64,000 nt of DNA from Thermohalobaculum sp039822785 (GCA_039822785.1 JBCBMO010000004.1:186001-250000); one strand, 5' to 3'; positions 1 to 8,205 are shown, numbered from the stretch's first letter. Program-made: numbers and translations. Notes: generated by a model from the letters alone, not told the origin.

Positions 1-248
1 GGCAGGCCGGCGGAGAGGACGAGCCCTGCGAGGATCGTCGCGAGCAGCGTGCTGTCGACGCCGTGCTCGGCGACGCTGACGCCGCCCTTCATGCCGATGG
101 CGAAGAGCAGGTAGATCGAGAGCGCCTTGGCCGCAGCCTCGGGGAAGGTCAGCTCCGAGCGCGCGAGCGATGCCCCGACCCCGAGGACGAAGGCGAGAAT
201 GAGCGGGGAGCCGAGGTTGTCGAGTGCCAGTGCAAAGAAGCCGTCCAA
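1..248 (-). CDS. sbtA: SbtA-like sodium-dependent bicarbonate permease, N-terminal part (gene runs off the window)
   Basis: The visible 82 codons encode the N-terminus of an integral membrane protein of the SbtA (DUF897) family, which imports bicarbonate with sodium across the inner membrane. I see a first hydrophobic helix (starting LALDNLGSPLILAFVLGVG), a short polar stretch with FPEAAAKALSIYLLFAIGMKGG, and a third hydrophobic segment (LLATILAGLVLSAG) at the edge. This spacing and the IGMKGG turn resemble known SbtA N-termini. I chose the TTG at 246-248 because a GGGAGAGGG ribosome-binding sequence lies just before it. An in-frame ATG at 282-284 has no such site. The C-terminus lies beyond position 1, so function rests on about a quarter of the protein. 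Confidence 0.72.
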   Translation of the reverse strand, partial: MDGFFALALDNLGSPLILAFVLGVGASLARSELTFPEAAAKALSIYLLFAIGMKGGVSVAEHGVDSTLLATILAGLVLSAGL

Positions 249-327
249 AGCCCTCTCCCGCCGGGTTAATCGCTGCTGCGGCATAGGGGCACAGGGGGCG
301 GGTGGCAAGCCCCGCCGTCCTCGACCC

Positions 328-1008
328 TCAGGACCGGTCGAGAACCGCCGCCGTCATGTGCCGCTTGCGCGCGAAACCCGGGCGCCGCTCGACGGTGAAG
401 CCGGCCTCGGCCAGGGTCCGGCGGACCTGCCCCGCGGCGGTGAAGGTGGCGGCGGTGCCCCCGGGCTGCGTGGCGCAGGCGACGGCGCCGAGCAGCGTGG
501 GCGTCCACATCGCCGGGTTTCGCGCGGGGCTGAAGCCGTCGAGAAACCAGGCATCGGCCGGGGCGACATCGCCGATCAGCGCCTCAGCCTCCCCGATGCC
601 GAGGGTCAGCGTGACCTCGCCGTGGCCGACCTCCTGCCAGCCTGGCGCGGCGGTGAGGGCGGCGAGGAACGGTTCGGCCAGCGCCCAGAGATCCGGCCAG
701 GGTGCGATGGCGCGGCGCTGATCCGCCTGGGGCAGCGGTGCATGCTCGATGCTGGTGAAGTGCAGGGGCCCCGCAGCGCCGGCCTCTCGCCAGGCGGCGA
801 GCGCCACGGCGAAGTTCAGCCCGGTGCCGAAACCCAGTTCGGCCAGGTGAAACGGCCCCGTCCAGCCGTGCCATCGTGCCGGCAAACTGTTGCCGCCCAA
901 GTAGACATGCTCCACCTCCGCCCGCCCCCCCGCGAAGAACGCTTCGTCGTAGATGTCGGAGCGGGGGCGGCCCTCCTCGTCCCACGAAAGGGGATGGGCA
1001 GGCGCCAC
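328..1008 (-). CDS. mnmD: MnmD-type tRNA 5-aminomethyl-2-thiouridine methyltransferase
   Basis: This 226-residue protein matches the methyltransferase half (DUF752, MnmD) of MnmC. That domain uses SAM to methylate 5-aminomethyl-2-thiouridine at the tRNA wobble position. Visible signatures are the N-terminal SDIYDEAFF and the SAM-binding loop ELGFGTGLNF near residue 58. A later aspartate-rich strand (ADAWFLDGFSPARNP) is typical of the family. It has no fused C-terminal FAD oxidase domain, so it is a stand-alone MnmD. The start is GTG, three bases after the fabI stop codon, so fabI and this gene are probably co-transcribed. The call is secure; substrate detail is from the family. Confidence 0.88.
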   Translation of the reverse strand: MAPAHPLSWDEEGRPRSDIYDEAFFAGGRAEVEHVYLGGNSLPARWHGWTGPFHLAELGFGTGLNFAVALAAWREAGAAGPLHFTSIEHAPLPQADQRRAIAPWPDLWALAEPFLAALTAAPGWQEVGHGEVTLTLGIGEAEALIGDVAPADAWFLDGFSPARNPAMWTPTLLGAVACATQPGGTAATFTAAGQVRRTLAEAGFTVERRPGFARKRHMTAAVLDRS

Positions 1009-1011
1009 GGG

Positions 1012-1824
1012 TTAGTCGCGGGCGAGGGCGATGTCGGGGGCGTCCTCGGCCTTCATGCCGACCACGTGGTAGCCGCAGTCGACGTGATGGGTCTCGCCCG
1101 TCACGCCGGAGGAGAGGTCGGAGACGAGGTAGAGGCCCGCGCGGCCCACGTCCTCCTGCGTCACGTTGCGGCGCATGGGGGCGTTCAGCTCGTTCCACTT
1201 CAGGATCAGCCGGAAGTCCCCGATGCCGGAGGCCGCCAGCGTCTTGATTGGCCCTGCCGAGATCGCGTTCACCCGGATGCCCGAGCGGCCGAGATCGGCG
1301 GCGAGGTAGCGGACCGAGGCCTCCAGCGCCGCCTTGGCCACGCCCATGACGTTGTAGTGGGGCATCACCCGCTCGGCGCCGTAATAGGTCAGGGTCACCA
1401 GGCTGCCGCCCTCGGTCATCAGCGGCTCCGCCCGTTGGGCAAGGGCGGTGAAGGAGTAGCAGGAGATGTTCAGCGAGCGGTTGAAGTTCTCCTCGCTCGT
1501 CTCGACGTAGCGGCCTTTCAGCTCGTTCTTGTCCGCATAGGCGACGGCATGGACCAGGAAATCCAGGCGGCCCCAGGTGGTCCGCACGGCTTCGAAGACC
1601 GCGTCCATCGAGGCGGCATCGGTCACATCGCAGGGCAGCACGATGGGGGCATTCACGCTTTCGGCGAGCGGGCGCACGCGCTTCTCCAGCGCCTCGCCCT
1701 GGTAGGTGAAGGCAAGCTCGGCGCCCGCCGCGGCGGCCTCTCGCGCGATGGCCCAGGCGATGGATCGGTCGTTCGCCACGCCCAGGATCAGGCCCTTCTT
1801 GCCTGCCATCAGCCCGTTCGCCAT
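1012..1824 (-). CDS. fabI: Enoyl-[acyl-carrier-protein] reductase (NADH), FabI
   Basis: FabI catalyses the last reduction of each fatty-acid elongation cycle in the cytoplasm. This 270-residue protein has the FabI-specific cofactor motif GVANDRSIAW near the N-terminus and the catalytic Tyr-x6-Lys pair (Tyr157 and Lys164) within YYGAERVMPHYNVMGVAK. Its length is normal for the family. I start at the ATG at 1824 because a GGTGGAGG sequence sits eight bases upstream. A TTG seven codons earlier is also open but would place that ribosome-binding sequence inside the gene. It lies directly before mnmD and is divergent from pdxH. The roughly 220-bp gap to pdxH must hold both promoters, although I see no clear consensus there. 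Confidence 0.95.
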   Translation of the reverse strand: MANGLMAGKKGLILGVANDRSIAWAIAREAAAAGAELAFTYQGEALEKRVRPLAESVNAPIVLPCDVTDAASMDAVFEAVRTTWGRLDFLVHAVAYADKNELKGRYVETSEENFNRSLNISCYSFTALAQRAEPLMTEGGSLVTLTYYGAERVMPHYNVMGVAKAALEASVRYLAADLGRSGIRVNAISAGPIKTLAASGIGDFRLILKWNELNAPMRRNVTQEDVGRAGLYLVSDLSSGVTGETHHVDCGYHVVGMKAEDAPDIALARD

Positions 1825-2048
1825 CGCCGTCGCCTCCACCGTCAAAGCCTATTGTCGCCGCCCGCCGTGGCCGATGCTCAGCGCCGTCCGGTGGTGCCGT
1901 GTAGGGAAATTCCCGGTCTGCTTCAAGTTGTCCTCACGACGCCTGATCGGGCGCATCCAGTCCTCACACCGCCGACCGGTGCGGGGTGTCGCAGCGCTTT
2001 TCCCCCGCGCGGCGGGGCGCTAAATCAGCATCAGGAGAGGAGACCGCC

Positions 2049-2693
2049 GTGACCGAGACAGCCATCCCGCCCCGTCCGCCGCTGGAGGGGATTTTCGACA
2101 CTGAGACGCCTTACGCCCTGGCGCGCGCCTGGCTGGCGGAGGCGGAGAAGACCGAGGTCAACGATGCCAATGCCATGGCGATCTCGACGGTCGATCCTGA
2201 GGGGCTGCCCAATGTCCGAATGGTCCTGCTGAAGGAGATCGAGGCGGAGGAGGAGACCGGCGGCTTCGTCTTCTACACCAACTTCGAGAGCGCGAAGGGC
2301 CAGGAGTTGGCGGCGACCATGAAGGCGGCGGCGGTGCTGCACTGGAAGTCGCTGCACCGTCAGCTGCGCTTTCGCGGACCGGTCGAGCGGGTGGAGGATG
2401 ATCTCGCCGACGCCTATTACAACAGCCGCGCCTACCAGAGCCGGATCGGCGCCTGGGCCAGTGCGCAGTCGCGCCCGCTCGAGAGCCGGACGGCCCTCAT
2501 GGCCAAGGTGGCGGCGACCGCTGCGCGCTATCCGCTGAAGCCGCCGCGCCCGCCGCATTGGGGCGGCTTTCGCATCCGTCCGGTGGAGATGGAGTTCTGG
2601 GCCGACGGGGCCTATCGTCTGCACGACCGCTTTCGCTGGACCCGCCCGGCGGTCACGGGCCGCGACTGGCAGGTGCAGCGGCTGAACCCCTGA
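2049..2693 (+). CDS. pdxH: Pyridoxamine/pyridoxine 5'-phosphate oxidase
   Basis: PdxH oxidises pyridoxine or pyridoxamine 5'-phosphate to pyridoxal 5'-phosphate using FMN. The 214-residue product shows the family blocks in order: NAMAISTVDPEGLPNVRMVL (FMN-binding strand), GFVFYTNFESAKGQEL, the LHRQLRFRGPVERV strand, the SRIGAWASAQSRPLESR loop, and the C-terminal WGGFRIRPVEMEFW and DRFRW...VQRLNP signature. The start is the GTG at 2049, preceded by AGGAGAGGAG. The longer open frame from 1986 adds residues with no family resemblance. A second B6 gene, pdxA, lies at the far end of the window and is not linked to it. Confidence 0.95.
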   Translation: MTETAIPPRPPLEGIFDTETPYALARAWLAEAEKTEVNDANAMAISTVDPEGLPNVRMVLLKEIEAEEETGGFVFYTNFESAKGQELAATMKAAAVLHWKSLHRQLRFRGPVERVEDDLADAYYNSRAYQSRIGAWASAQSRPLESRTALMAKVAATAARYPLKPPRPPHWGGFRIRPVEMEFWADGAYRLHDRFRWTRPAVTGRDWQVQRLNP

Positions 2694-2728
2694 GGCCGCA
2701 CCGCGGCCCGTCCGCCGAGGAGGCCGCG

Positions 2729-3517
2729 ATGCAGGACACCCCCGAGCAGGACACACCAGAGCAGGACACGCCAGAGCAGGACACGCCCGAGCGCCCGACG
2801 CTGCTGCTGACGGGGGCGAGCCGGGGGATCGGGCATGCGACGGTCAAGCGCTTCTCCGCGGCCGGCTGGCGGGTGATCACCTGTTCGCGCCAGGCCTTTC
2901 CGGAGAACTGTCCCTGGCCTGCGGGGGAGGAGGACCACATCCAGGTCGACCTCGGCGATCCGCATTCGACCATCGCGGCGGTGGCGGAGATCAAGAAGAG
3001 GCTGACGACCGGGCGGCTGGAGGCCTTGGTCAACAATGCCGGCATCTCGCCCAAGAGCGAGGACGGCGGGCGGCTCAACACCATCGACACGGACCTGCGT
3101 GACTGGGGCCGGGTGTTCCACGTGAACTTCTTCGCCAGCGTGGTGCTGGCGCGCGGGCTGTTCGACGAGCTCAAGGCGGCGCAGGGGGCGGTGGTCAATG
3201 TCACCTCCATCGCCGGCAGCCGGGTGCATCCCTTTGCCGGGGCGGCCTATTCGACCTCCAAGGCGGCGCTGGCGGCGCTGACGCGGGAACAGGCGCATGA
3301 TTATGGGCGCCACGGCATCCGCGTGAACGCCATCGCACCGGGCGAGATCGAGACCGCGATCCTGTCGCCGGGCACCGAGAAACTGGTCGAGCAGATCCCC
3401 ATGCGTCGCCTCGGCCAACCAGGCGAGGTGGCCGACACCATCTTCTACCTCTGCGCGCCCGAGAGCAGCTACGTCACCGGCGTCGAGATCGAGATCAACG
3501 GCGGCCAGCATGTCTGA
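2729..3517 (+). CDS. Short-chain dehydrogenase/reductase with an N-terminal QDTPE repeat
   Basis: This 262-residue cytoplasmic oxidoreductase has the classical SDR order. It contains a GASRGIG dinucleotide-binding turn, an NNAG motif, a catalytic Ser in the NVTSIAG strand, Tyr and Lys in YSTSK, and the C-terminal VTGVEIEINGGQ. The substrate cannot be read from the sequence. The start is the ATG at 2729, after GAGGAGG. Immediately after the start comes a four-fold QDTPE repeat encoded by a 15-bp tandem repeat, which normal SDR proteins lack and which probably forms a disordered tail. The gene follows pdxH by 35 bp and its end overlaps the next gene by 8 bp, so the three are likely one transcript. 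Confidence 0.87.
   Translation: MQDTPEQDTPEQDTPEQDTPERPTLLLTGASRGIGHATVKRFSAAGWRVITCSRQAFPENCPWPAGEEDHIQVDLGDPHSTIAAVAEIKKRLTTGRLEALVNNAGISPKSEDGGRLNTIDTDLRDWGRVFHVNFFASVVLARGLFDELKAAQGAVVNVTSIAGSRVHPFAGAAYSTSKAALAALTREQAHDYGRHGIRVNAIAPGEIETAILSPGTEKLVEQIPMRRLGQPGEVADTIFYLCAPESSYVTGVEIEINGGQHV
2732..2791 (+). repeat. 15-bp x 4 in-frame tandem repeat encoding QDTPE
   Basis: Four near-identical 15-bp units start with the second codon of the SDR gene. They differ only by silent third-position changes, for example ACC/ACA/ACG and CCC/CCA, so the amino-acid repeat is exact while the DNA has drifted. The period is a multiple of three, so changes in copy number would not break the frame. Confidence 0.95.
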
Positions 3518-4139
3518 GGCGGGCGCGCTCAGCGCCGTCACCATCGACGTCGATCTTGAGCCGGCACGCGCCGCGGCCGATCGGACGCGGGAGCGGTTGC
3601 TGACGCTGGTCGAGCGCCATGACCTCCGGCGGTTCCGCTATTGCCAGGTGGTATCCATTGCGCCGCTCACGCTGCCCTACAGCCACCCGGTGATCCGGCT
3701 GAACACCATGGCCCGAACCGACCTGGGGCTCCTCTGCCAGTATCTGCATGAGCAGATGCACTGGTACGTCACCTGGTTTGGCCAAGCCGAGCCCGCGGCC
3801 TGGTGTGCCCTGCTGGAGACGCTGGCCGCCCGCTATCCTGACCTGCCCGTGGGTCTGCCGGAGGGGGCGGCGGACCACGCCTCCAGCCAGCTTCATCTGG
3901 TGGTGAACCTGCTGGAGTTCGAGGCTGTCTCGACCTGCGTGGACCCAGCGGCGGTCGAGGCGCATCTGCGCGCCTTGCCCTTCTACACCGACCTCTATGC
4001 GCGGGTGCTCGATGATCAGGCGGCGCTGCGCGCCCTCTACACCAAGGCCGGCTTGCTGCCTCTGCGCTCGGCGGAGAGCTTCTCGGCGGCGGATATTGCC
4101 CTGGCGGCGGGCGGGTCGGCGCTGCCTTCACAACCGTAA
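3510..4139 (+). CDS. Uncharacterised protein with an HExxH motif
   Basis: I do not recognise the family of this 209-residue protein. It has no signal peptide and no membrane segment. Around residue 77 it carries HEQMH inside a helix-like LCQYLHEQMHWYVTWFG segment. This fits the HExxH zinc-binding pattern of metallopeptidases and related hydrolases. A later glutamate (NLLEFEAVS, about residue 137) could be the third ligand, but that is a guess. The start ATG overlaps the end of the SDR gene by 8 bp, which suggests translational coupling. HExxH alone is a weak motif and occurs by chance, so protease activity is only a possibility. Confidence 0.7.
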   Translation: MSEAGALSAVTIDVDLEPARAAADRTRERLLTLVERHDLRRFRYCQVVSIAPLTLPYSHPVIRLNTMARTDLGLLCQYLHEQMHWYVTWFGQAEPAAWCALLETLAARYPDLPVGLPEGAADHASSQLHLVVNLLEFEAVSTCVDPAAVEAHLRALPFYTDLYARVLDDQAALRALYTKAGLLPLRSAESFSAADIALAAGGSALPSQP

Positions 4140-4215
4140 AGAGTGGCGTCTTGGGCGTTGCCTGGGGGGGCGCCGCCGTTAGCGTTGCCTCACTAACAAG
4201 ACGGAGGGACGCGCA

Positions 4216-4845
4216 ATGTACGACCTGTATACCTGGAGCACGCCGAACGGGCGGAAGGTGTCGATCATGCTCGAGGAGTTGGGCGTGCCCTACGACGCCC
4301 ATGCCATCGACATCGGCCAGGACATGCAGTTCGACCCCGAGTTCCTGACGATCAGCCCCAACAACAAGATCCCCGCCATCGTCGACCGCGAGGCGGGGCT
4401 GAGCCTGATGGAATCGGGGGCGATCCTCCTCTACCTCGCCGAGAAACACGGCCAGTTCCTGGGCGAGGGGACGGCCCGGCTGCGGGTCATCGAGTGGCTG
4501 ATGTGGCAGATGGGGGGCCTCGGTCCCATGGCCGGACAGGCGCACCACTTCCTCAAGTACAACCGCGGCAAGTCCGCCTATGCCGAGGAACGCTATGGAC
4601 AGGAAACCCAGCGGCTGTACGGCGTTCTGAACAAGCGGCTCGAGGGTTCGGCCCATGTGGGCGGCACCGAGTACAGCATCGCCGACATGGCGATCTGGCC
4701 CTGGGTCTCGCGGTTCGAATGGCAGCAGATCGACCTGGCGTCCTTCCCCGCGGTCTGCACCTGGTACGAGCGCATCGCCGCCCGGCCCGCCGTCGCGAGG
4801 GGCTATCACGTGCCGGTGCCGCAGCCCAGCATCCCCATGCCTTAA
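4216..4845 (+). CDS. Glutathione S-transferase family protein (YfcG/YghU-like)
   Basis: This 209-residue protein has the thioredoxin-fold N-terminal domain of GSTs. The N-terminus MYDLYTWSTPNGRKVSIMLEE has the Thr/Asn-Gly active-site turn found in YfcG/YghU-type disulfide-bond oxidoreductases. The NNKIPAIVD loop contains the cis-proline, and LMESGAILLYLAEK contains the glutathione-binding ES pair. An all-helical C-terminal domain follows, with SIADMAIWPWVSR. It probably acts as a cytoplasmic glutathione-dependent disulfide reductase or peroxidase; the physiological substrate is unknown. It begins after an ACGGAGGGACG sequence and ends before an AT-richer gap. Confidence 0.9.
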   Translation: MYDLYTWSTPNGRKVSIMLEELGVPYDAHAIDIGQDMQFDPEFLTISPNNKIPAIVDREAGLSLMESGAILLYLAEKHGQFLGEGTARLRVIEWLMWQMGGLGPMAGQAHHFLKYNRGKSAYAEERYGQETQRLYGVLNKRLEGSAHVGGTEYSIADMAIWPWVSRFEWQQIDLASFPAVCTWYERIAARPAVARGYHVPVPQPSIPMP

Positions 4846-4942
4846 CCGGTTTTGCGCGCCCTGCGCGAAGAGGGGCAAAGGGCAAACAACCACCGTTTGT
4901 ATTTGCGCGCCAAAAGTAGAATTACCGTTTTTGATACCCGTT

Positions 4943-4957
4943 TTTGGGTTACCCAAA
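4943..4957. promoter_or_regulatory. Perfect palindrome TTTGGGT-T-ACCCAAA, possible operator
   Basis: A seven-base inverted repeat with a one-base centre lies in the AT-rich 200-bp gap between the GST gene and the small gene at 5054. Its size and symmetry suit a dimeric repressor site. A partly overlapping ACCC/GGGT hairpin could also form in RNA. I cannot name a regulator. Confidence 0.35.
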
Positions 4958-5053
4958 TCGTGGCGGCGGTAAGGCTGTCGTCAAGTTCTTGAACAGTTCG
5001 TCCTGTTTTGGCGGACAGCCCTATGGCTGTGCCGCGAGTGCGATAGGTGTGTC

Positions 5054-5275
5054 ATGGCGTATGCCGACTTCGAAACGACGACCCCCTCCCTCATCGAGAC
5101 CGATCAGGTGGCGACGGCCGGGCCTGGTGCCGAGCAGCCGCTCTGGTCGCGCGTGTTGATCGGCCTGCGCGCCGGCCTGGCGGCCTCCCAGGCGCTCGCC
5201 AACCGCGAGGAGGTCGCAGGGGCCTGCGTGGCGAAGAACGCCACCGAGGAATTCCGCAAGCGCTTCTTCGGGTGA
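5054..5275 (+). CDS. Small hypothetical protein (73 aa)
   Basis: This short open frame starts with ATG after GATAGGTGTG, has the codon bias of its neighbours, and ends 9 bp before the convergent oxidoreductase gene. The product is soluble, acidic at the N-terminus and helix-prone in the middle (RVLIGLRAGLAASQALANREEVA). It ends in a basic FRKRFFG tail, with a single cysteine. I do not recognise a family. Unlike the GC-rich shadow frames around it, it is preceded by an AT-rich leader with a palindrome, which supports a real, regulated gene. Confidence 0.55.
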   Translation: MAYADFETTTPSLIETDQVATAGPGAEQPLWSRVLIGLRAGLAASQALANREEVAGACVAKNATEEFRKRFFG

Positions 5276-5283
5276 GCCGGGCG

Positions 5284-6276
5284 TCAGGTCTCGACGACGA
5301 CCGTGCCGAGCTTAGTGCCCGCCTCGACGGCGGCATGGGCGGCAGCGGTCTGAAGCAGCGGATGCGTCTCAGCAATCGCGTGGGACAGGCTGCCCGCTGA
5401 CAAAAGGGCGGTTAGCCCCTCGGTCGCACGCGCGCGCTCCGCGGGGCTCAGCAGATAGACGATGAGCATCCACAGCCGGGTGTGGCGGAACATGAGCGGG
5501 TAGAACGGCAGCGTCGGGGTCATGTTGCCGGCCGAGGCATAGGTGGCGATCGTCCCGCCCTCGGCGATGATCCGCTCGGTCGTGGCGATGTTGGCGCCGA
5601 AGTCGACCTCCACGATGCGATCGACGCCCTGGCCGCCGGTGATCTCCAGCACCCGCTCCGCCACGTCCTGCTGGCGATAGTCGATGGTGTGATGGGCGGG
5701 ATGGTCGTGGCCATTGGCATGTGCGGCCTTGGCGGGGGAGGAGATGGTGGTGATCACCTCCGCCCCGGCCTGGACCGCGATCTGAACGGCGTAGCGGCCC
5801 ACACTGCCTCCACCCCCGGTGACCAGCACGCGCTGCCCTGAGACGGGGCCGTCGCCCAGCACGGCGGTCCAGGCGGTGACGGCGGGGATGCCCAGGCAGG
5901 CTGCCGCGGCGAAATCCGTCCCCTCCGGCAGCGGCGCGGTCTGCGCGGCTGGCAAGGCGATATGGGTGGCCGCCGTCCCGTGCTGGCGCCGCCACTGGCC
6001 GTTCCACAGCCAGACACGCTGCCCGATCCGCGCTTGGTCCACGCCTTCGCCCGCCGCGACGATCACGCCTGCGCCGTCGGAGTGCGGGACGATGTAGGGG
6101 TAGGCCATCGTCGCCCCCGGCCGGGCGCCGGCCCGCAGCTTCACGTCGGAGGGGTTCACGCCGGAGGCACGCAGTTCCACCAGCACCTCGCCCGGCCCCG
6201 GATCGGGCATGGGCATCTCAACGATCTCGAGGACATCATCGGCGGGACCGAAACGGCGGTAGAGCGCGGCTTTCAT
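5284..6276 (-). CDS. NADPH:quinone reductase / zeta-crystallin-type medium-chain dehydrogenase
   Basis: This 330-residue protein belongs to the zinc-independent medium-chain dehydrogenase group. An N-terminal GroES-like domain carries ASGVNPSDVKLRAG and a central Rossmann fold carries VTGGGGSVGRYAVQIAV. It lacks the cysteine cluster of zinc alcohol dehydrogenases, so it probably reduces quinones or enones with NADPH. The start ATG overlaps the stop of the upstream DUF1810 gene (ATGA), so the two are translationally coupled. The much longer frame running to 6615 only reads through the neighbour in another phase. Confidence 0.88.
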   Translation of the reverse strand: MKAALYRRFGPADDVLEIVEMPMPDPGPGEVLVELRASGVNPSDVKLRAGARPGATMAYPYIVPHSDGAGVIVAAGEGVDQARIGQRVWLWNGQWRRQHGTAATHIALPAAQTAPLPEGTDFAAAACLGIPAVTAWTAVLGDGPVSGQRVLVTGGGGSVGRYAVQIAVQAGAEVITTISSPAKAAHANGHDHPAHHTIDYRQQDVAERVLEITGGQGVDRIVEVDFGANIATTERIIAEGGTIATYASAGNMTPTLPFYPLMFRHTRLWMLIVYLLSPAERARATEGLTALLSAGSLSHAIAETHPLLQTAAAHAAVEAGTKLGTVVVET

Positions 6277-6701
6277 CCAAGATCGCTTTCGGCGGCGAGG
6301 AGGGCGCGCGTCTGGGGATCGGGACCGCCGCCGTAAAAGGCGGACAAGGCCTCGGCGAAGAGCGGCTCCTCGGGTGCCGCGGCCGCAAAGAGGGTGAGGC
6401 AGGAGCGGAACTTCAGCGTGTCCGTCTTCCCCAGGATGGCCTCCGGGCTTTTGTCGCTGTGCTTGAGGAGCGCGCTCACACAGTCGCGCAGCCGCGGGCC
6501 CAGCACGGGATGGGCGAGATAGGCGCGCGCCTCCTCCAACCCCGACAGCCCGTAGAACGCTGCCGTGTCCGACCGGCCGAGACCCTTGAGCTGGGGCAGG
6601 ATGTACCAGACCCAATGGCCCTGCTTGCGCCCATTGCCAAGCTCAGCGAGCGCACTGGCAAAGACGAACTCCTGCGCCTTGACGAAACGCTCCAGATCCA
6701 T
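6273..6701 (-). CDS. DUF1810 family protein
   Basis: The 142-residue product matches the small DUF1810 family of unknown biochemical role. It is recognisable by the N-terminal LERFVKAQE, the block GHWVWYILPQLKGLGRS, and the YGLSGLEEARAYLAHPVLG segment. Conserved Trp, Pro and His residues suggest a ligand pocket, but no activity is known to me. It sits four bases upstream of the CorC gene end and overlaps the quinone reductase start by four bases. The order on this strand is corC-like, DUF1810, reductase. Confidence 0.85.
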   Translation of the reverse strand: MDLERFVKAQEFVFASALAELGNGRKQGHWVWYILPQLKGLGRSDTAAFYGLSGLEEARAYLAHPVLGPRLRDCVSALLKHSDKSPEAILGKTDTLKFRSCLTLFAAAAPEEPLFAEALSAFYGGGPDPQTRALLAAESDLG

Positions 6702-6704
6702 GGC

Positions 6705-8045
6705 TCAGCCCCCCGTCGCCGCCTCGGGCTGGGCCGCGGGCTGAGAGCCGGGCTTGGCGCCATTCAGGGTCGTCAGCCGCAGCTTGGTGATCTGGTGACG
6801 CTCGCGCTCAATCACCTCAAAGCGCAGGCCGTGGAAGGCGAAGACCTGGCCCGCCGTCGGGATTGCCTGCGCCTCGTGGATCAGGAGCCCGGCGATGGTG
6901 GTGGCCTCGTCGCTTGGCAGTTCCCAGTCAAAGGCGCGGTTCACGTCGCGGATCGTCATCGAGCCCGGCACGACGAAGGAGCCGTCGCCCTCGCGCTGGA
7001 ACTGCTCGATGTCGATGTCGTGCTCGTCGGCGATCTCGCCCACGATCTCCTCGAGGATATCTTCCAGCGTCACCAGGCCCTGCAGCACGCCGTATTCGTC
7101 GACCACCAGCGCGAAATGCGAGCGGCGCTTGAGGAAGGCGCGCAGCTGATCCTCCAGCGCGCGGGTGTCGGGCACGAACCAGGGCTTCATGGCGACCGAC
7201 ATGACGTCGAGCGCGGCGATGGCCTCGCCCATGTTCTCTGCGCCCGCGGTGTGGCGGTTCACGGCACGCAGCAAGTCCTTGGCATGGAGCACGCCGACGA
7301 TGTTCTCCGGCTCGCCGCGCCAGAGCGGGATGCGGGTATGGGCGGAGGCCAGGCAGAAGTCGACGATGGCCTCGGGCCCCTCGTCGACCGAGATCGATTC
7401 GATGTCGCGGCGGTGGCGCATGATCTCCGCCAGGTCCCGGTCGCGCAGGTCGAGGGCGGCGATCAGGCGGTCGCGGTCCGCCTTGTCGACGCTCCCTTCC
7501 TCCGCCTGAATGGCGATCTGACCGCGCAGCCGGTCATAGGGCGCCAGCGCATGCGCATCGGCGTCGACGTTGAGGCCTAGCAGGCGGAAGACCGTGCGCA
7601 CCAGCAGCGTGACGGCGCTGACGATGGGCGAGCAGAGCTTCACGACGACCTGGATCGCCGGAGCGACGGTCATCGACATGCGGTCGGGGTTGGTGATGGC
7701 ATAGGTCTTGGGCGCCACCTCGGCGAAGACCGTGACCAGGATCGTCATCACCAGCGTCGCATAGGCCACGCCGGTGTCGCCGAGGAGCGCGGTGAAGAAG
7801 ACCGTTGCCAGGGCGGTCGCCAGCACGTTCACCAGGTTGTTGCCGAGCAGGATCGAGCCGATGAGCCGCTCGTTGTCCTCGGTCAGCGAGAGCGCTGTCG
7901 CCGCCCCCTTCGAGCCCTTGGCGGCCATCTGGTGCATGGTGCCGCGGTCGACGGCGGTAAGCGCAGTCTCGCTGCCCGAGAAGAAGCCCGACAGGCAAAG
8001 CAGCGTCAGGATGATGGCGGCGGTCCACCAAAGCGCGGGATCCAT
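6705..8045 (-). CDS. CNNM/CorC (HlyC/CorC) family membrane transporter
   Basis: This 446-residue inner-membrane protein has the family's three parts. First is an N-terminal DUF21/CNNM domain with about four hydrophobic segments, beginning LWWTAAIILTLLCLSGFFSG and followed by SETALTAVDR. Next is a CBS-domain pair (around LALVVDEYGVLQGLVTLEDI). Last is a C-terminal CorC_HlyC domain. Family members are linked to magnesium or cobalt efflux; the hemolysin label is historical. I start at the ATG at 8045, after AAGAGGCG. The frame extends upstream without a better site. The gene is divergent from the exported VPLPA-type protein. Confidence 0.9.
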   Translation of the reverse strand: MDPALWWTAAIILTLLCLSGFFSGSETALTAVDRGTMHQMAAKGSKGAATALSLTEDNERLIGSILLGNNLVNVLATALATVFFTALLGDTGVAYATLVMTILVTVFAEVAPKTYAITNPDRMSMTVAPAIQVVVKLCSPIVSAVTLLVRTVFRLLGLNVDADAHALAPYDRLRGQIAIQAEEGSVDKADRDRLIAALDLRDRDLAEIMRHRRDIESISVDEGPEAIVDFCLASAHTRIPLWRGEPENIVGVLHAKDLLRAVNRHTAGAENMGEAIAALDVMSVAMKPWFVPDTRALEDQLRAFLKRRSHFALVVDEYGVLQGLVTLEDILEEIVGEIADEHDIDIEQFQREGDGSFVVPGSMTIRDVNRAFDWELPSDEATTIAGLLIHEAQAIPTAGQVFAFHGLRFEVIERERHQITKLRLTTLNGAKPGSQPAAQPEAATGG

Positions 8046-8060
8046 GCGCGGTCGCCTCTT

Positions 8061-8205
8061 ACGGTTGACAGAGACCGTGGTTATGGGGAGCGCGGGGCAC
8101 GGCGGCAAGCGCGATGCGTCCGCAACCCTTCAGACATCAACGGCGCGAAGAGGGCTGGCGCACAGTGTCAACAAACGGTAATAAATCTCACGGTTGAGGG
8201 ACCGT
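8061..8205. promoter_or_regulatory. Two related inverted repeats (ACGGTTGA...ACCGT) in a divergent promoter region
   Basis: Positions 8061-8078 hold ACGGTTGA-caga-g-ACCGT and positions 8190-8205 hold ACGGTTGA-ggg-ACCGT. Both share the same eight-base left arm and a complementary ACCGT. They bracket the gap between the corC-like gene and the gene at 8268. They could be two operator copies for one regulator, or a coincidence in a short GC-rich gap. Confidence 0.3.

Noticed and set aside
127..2052. A 641-codon plus-strand open frame covering mnmD and fabI
   Set aside because: It is antisense to two clear genes and rich in Arg, Gly and His with no family features; long shadow frames are expected at this GC content.
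6277..6615. Upstream extension of the quinone reductase gene
   Set aside because: The extension overlaps the DUF1810 gene in another frame; the ATGA overlap at 6273-6276 gives a better start.
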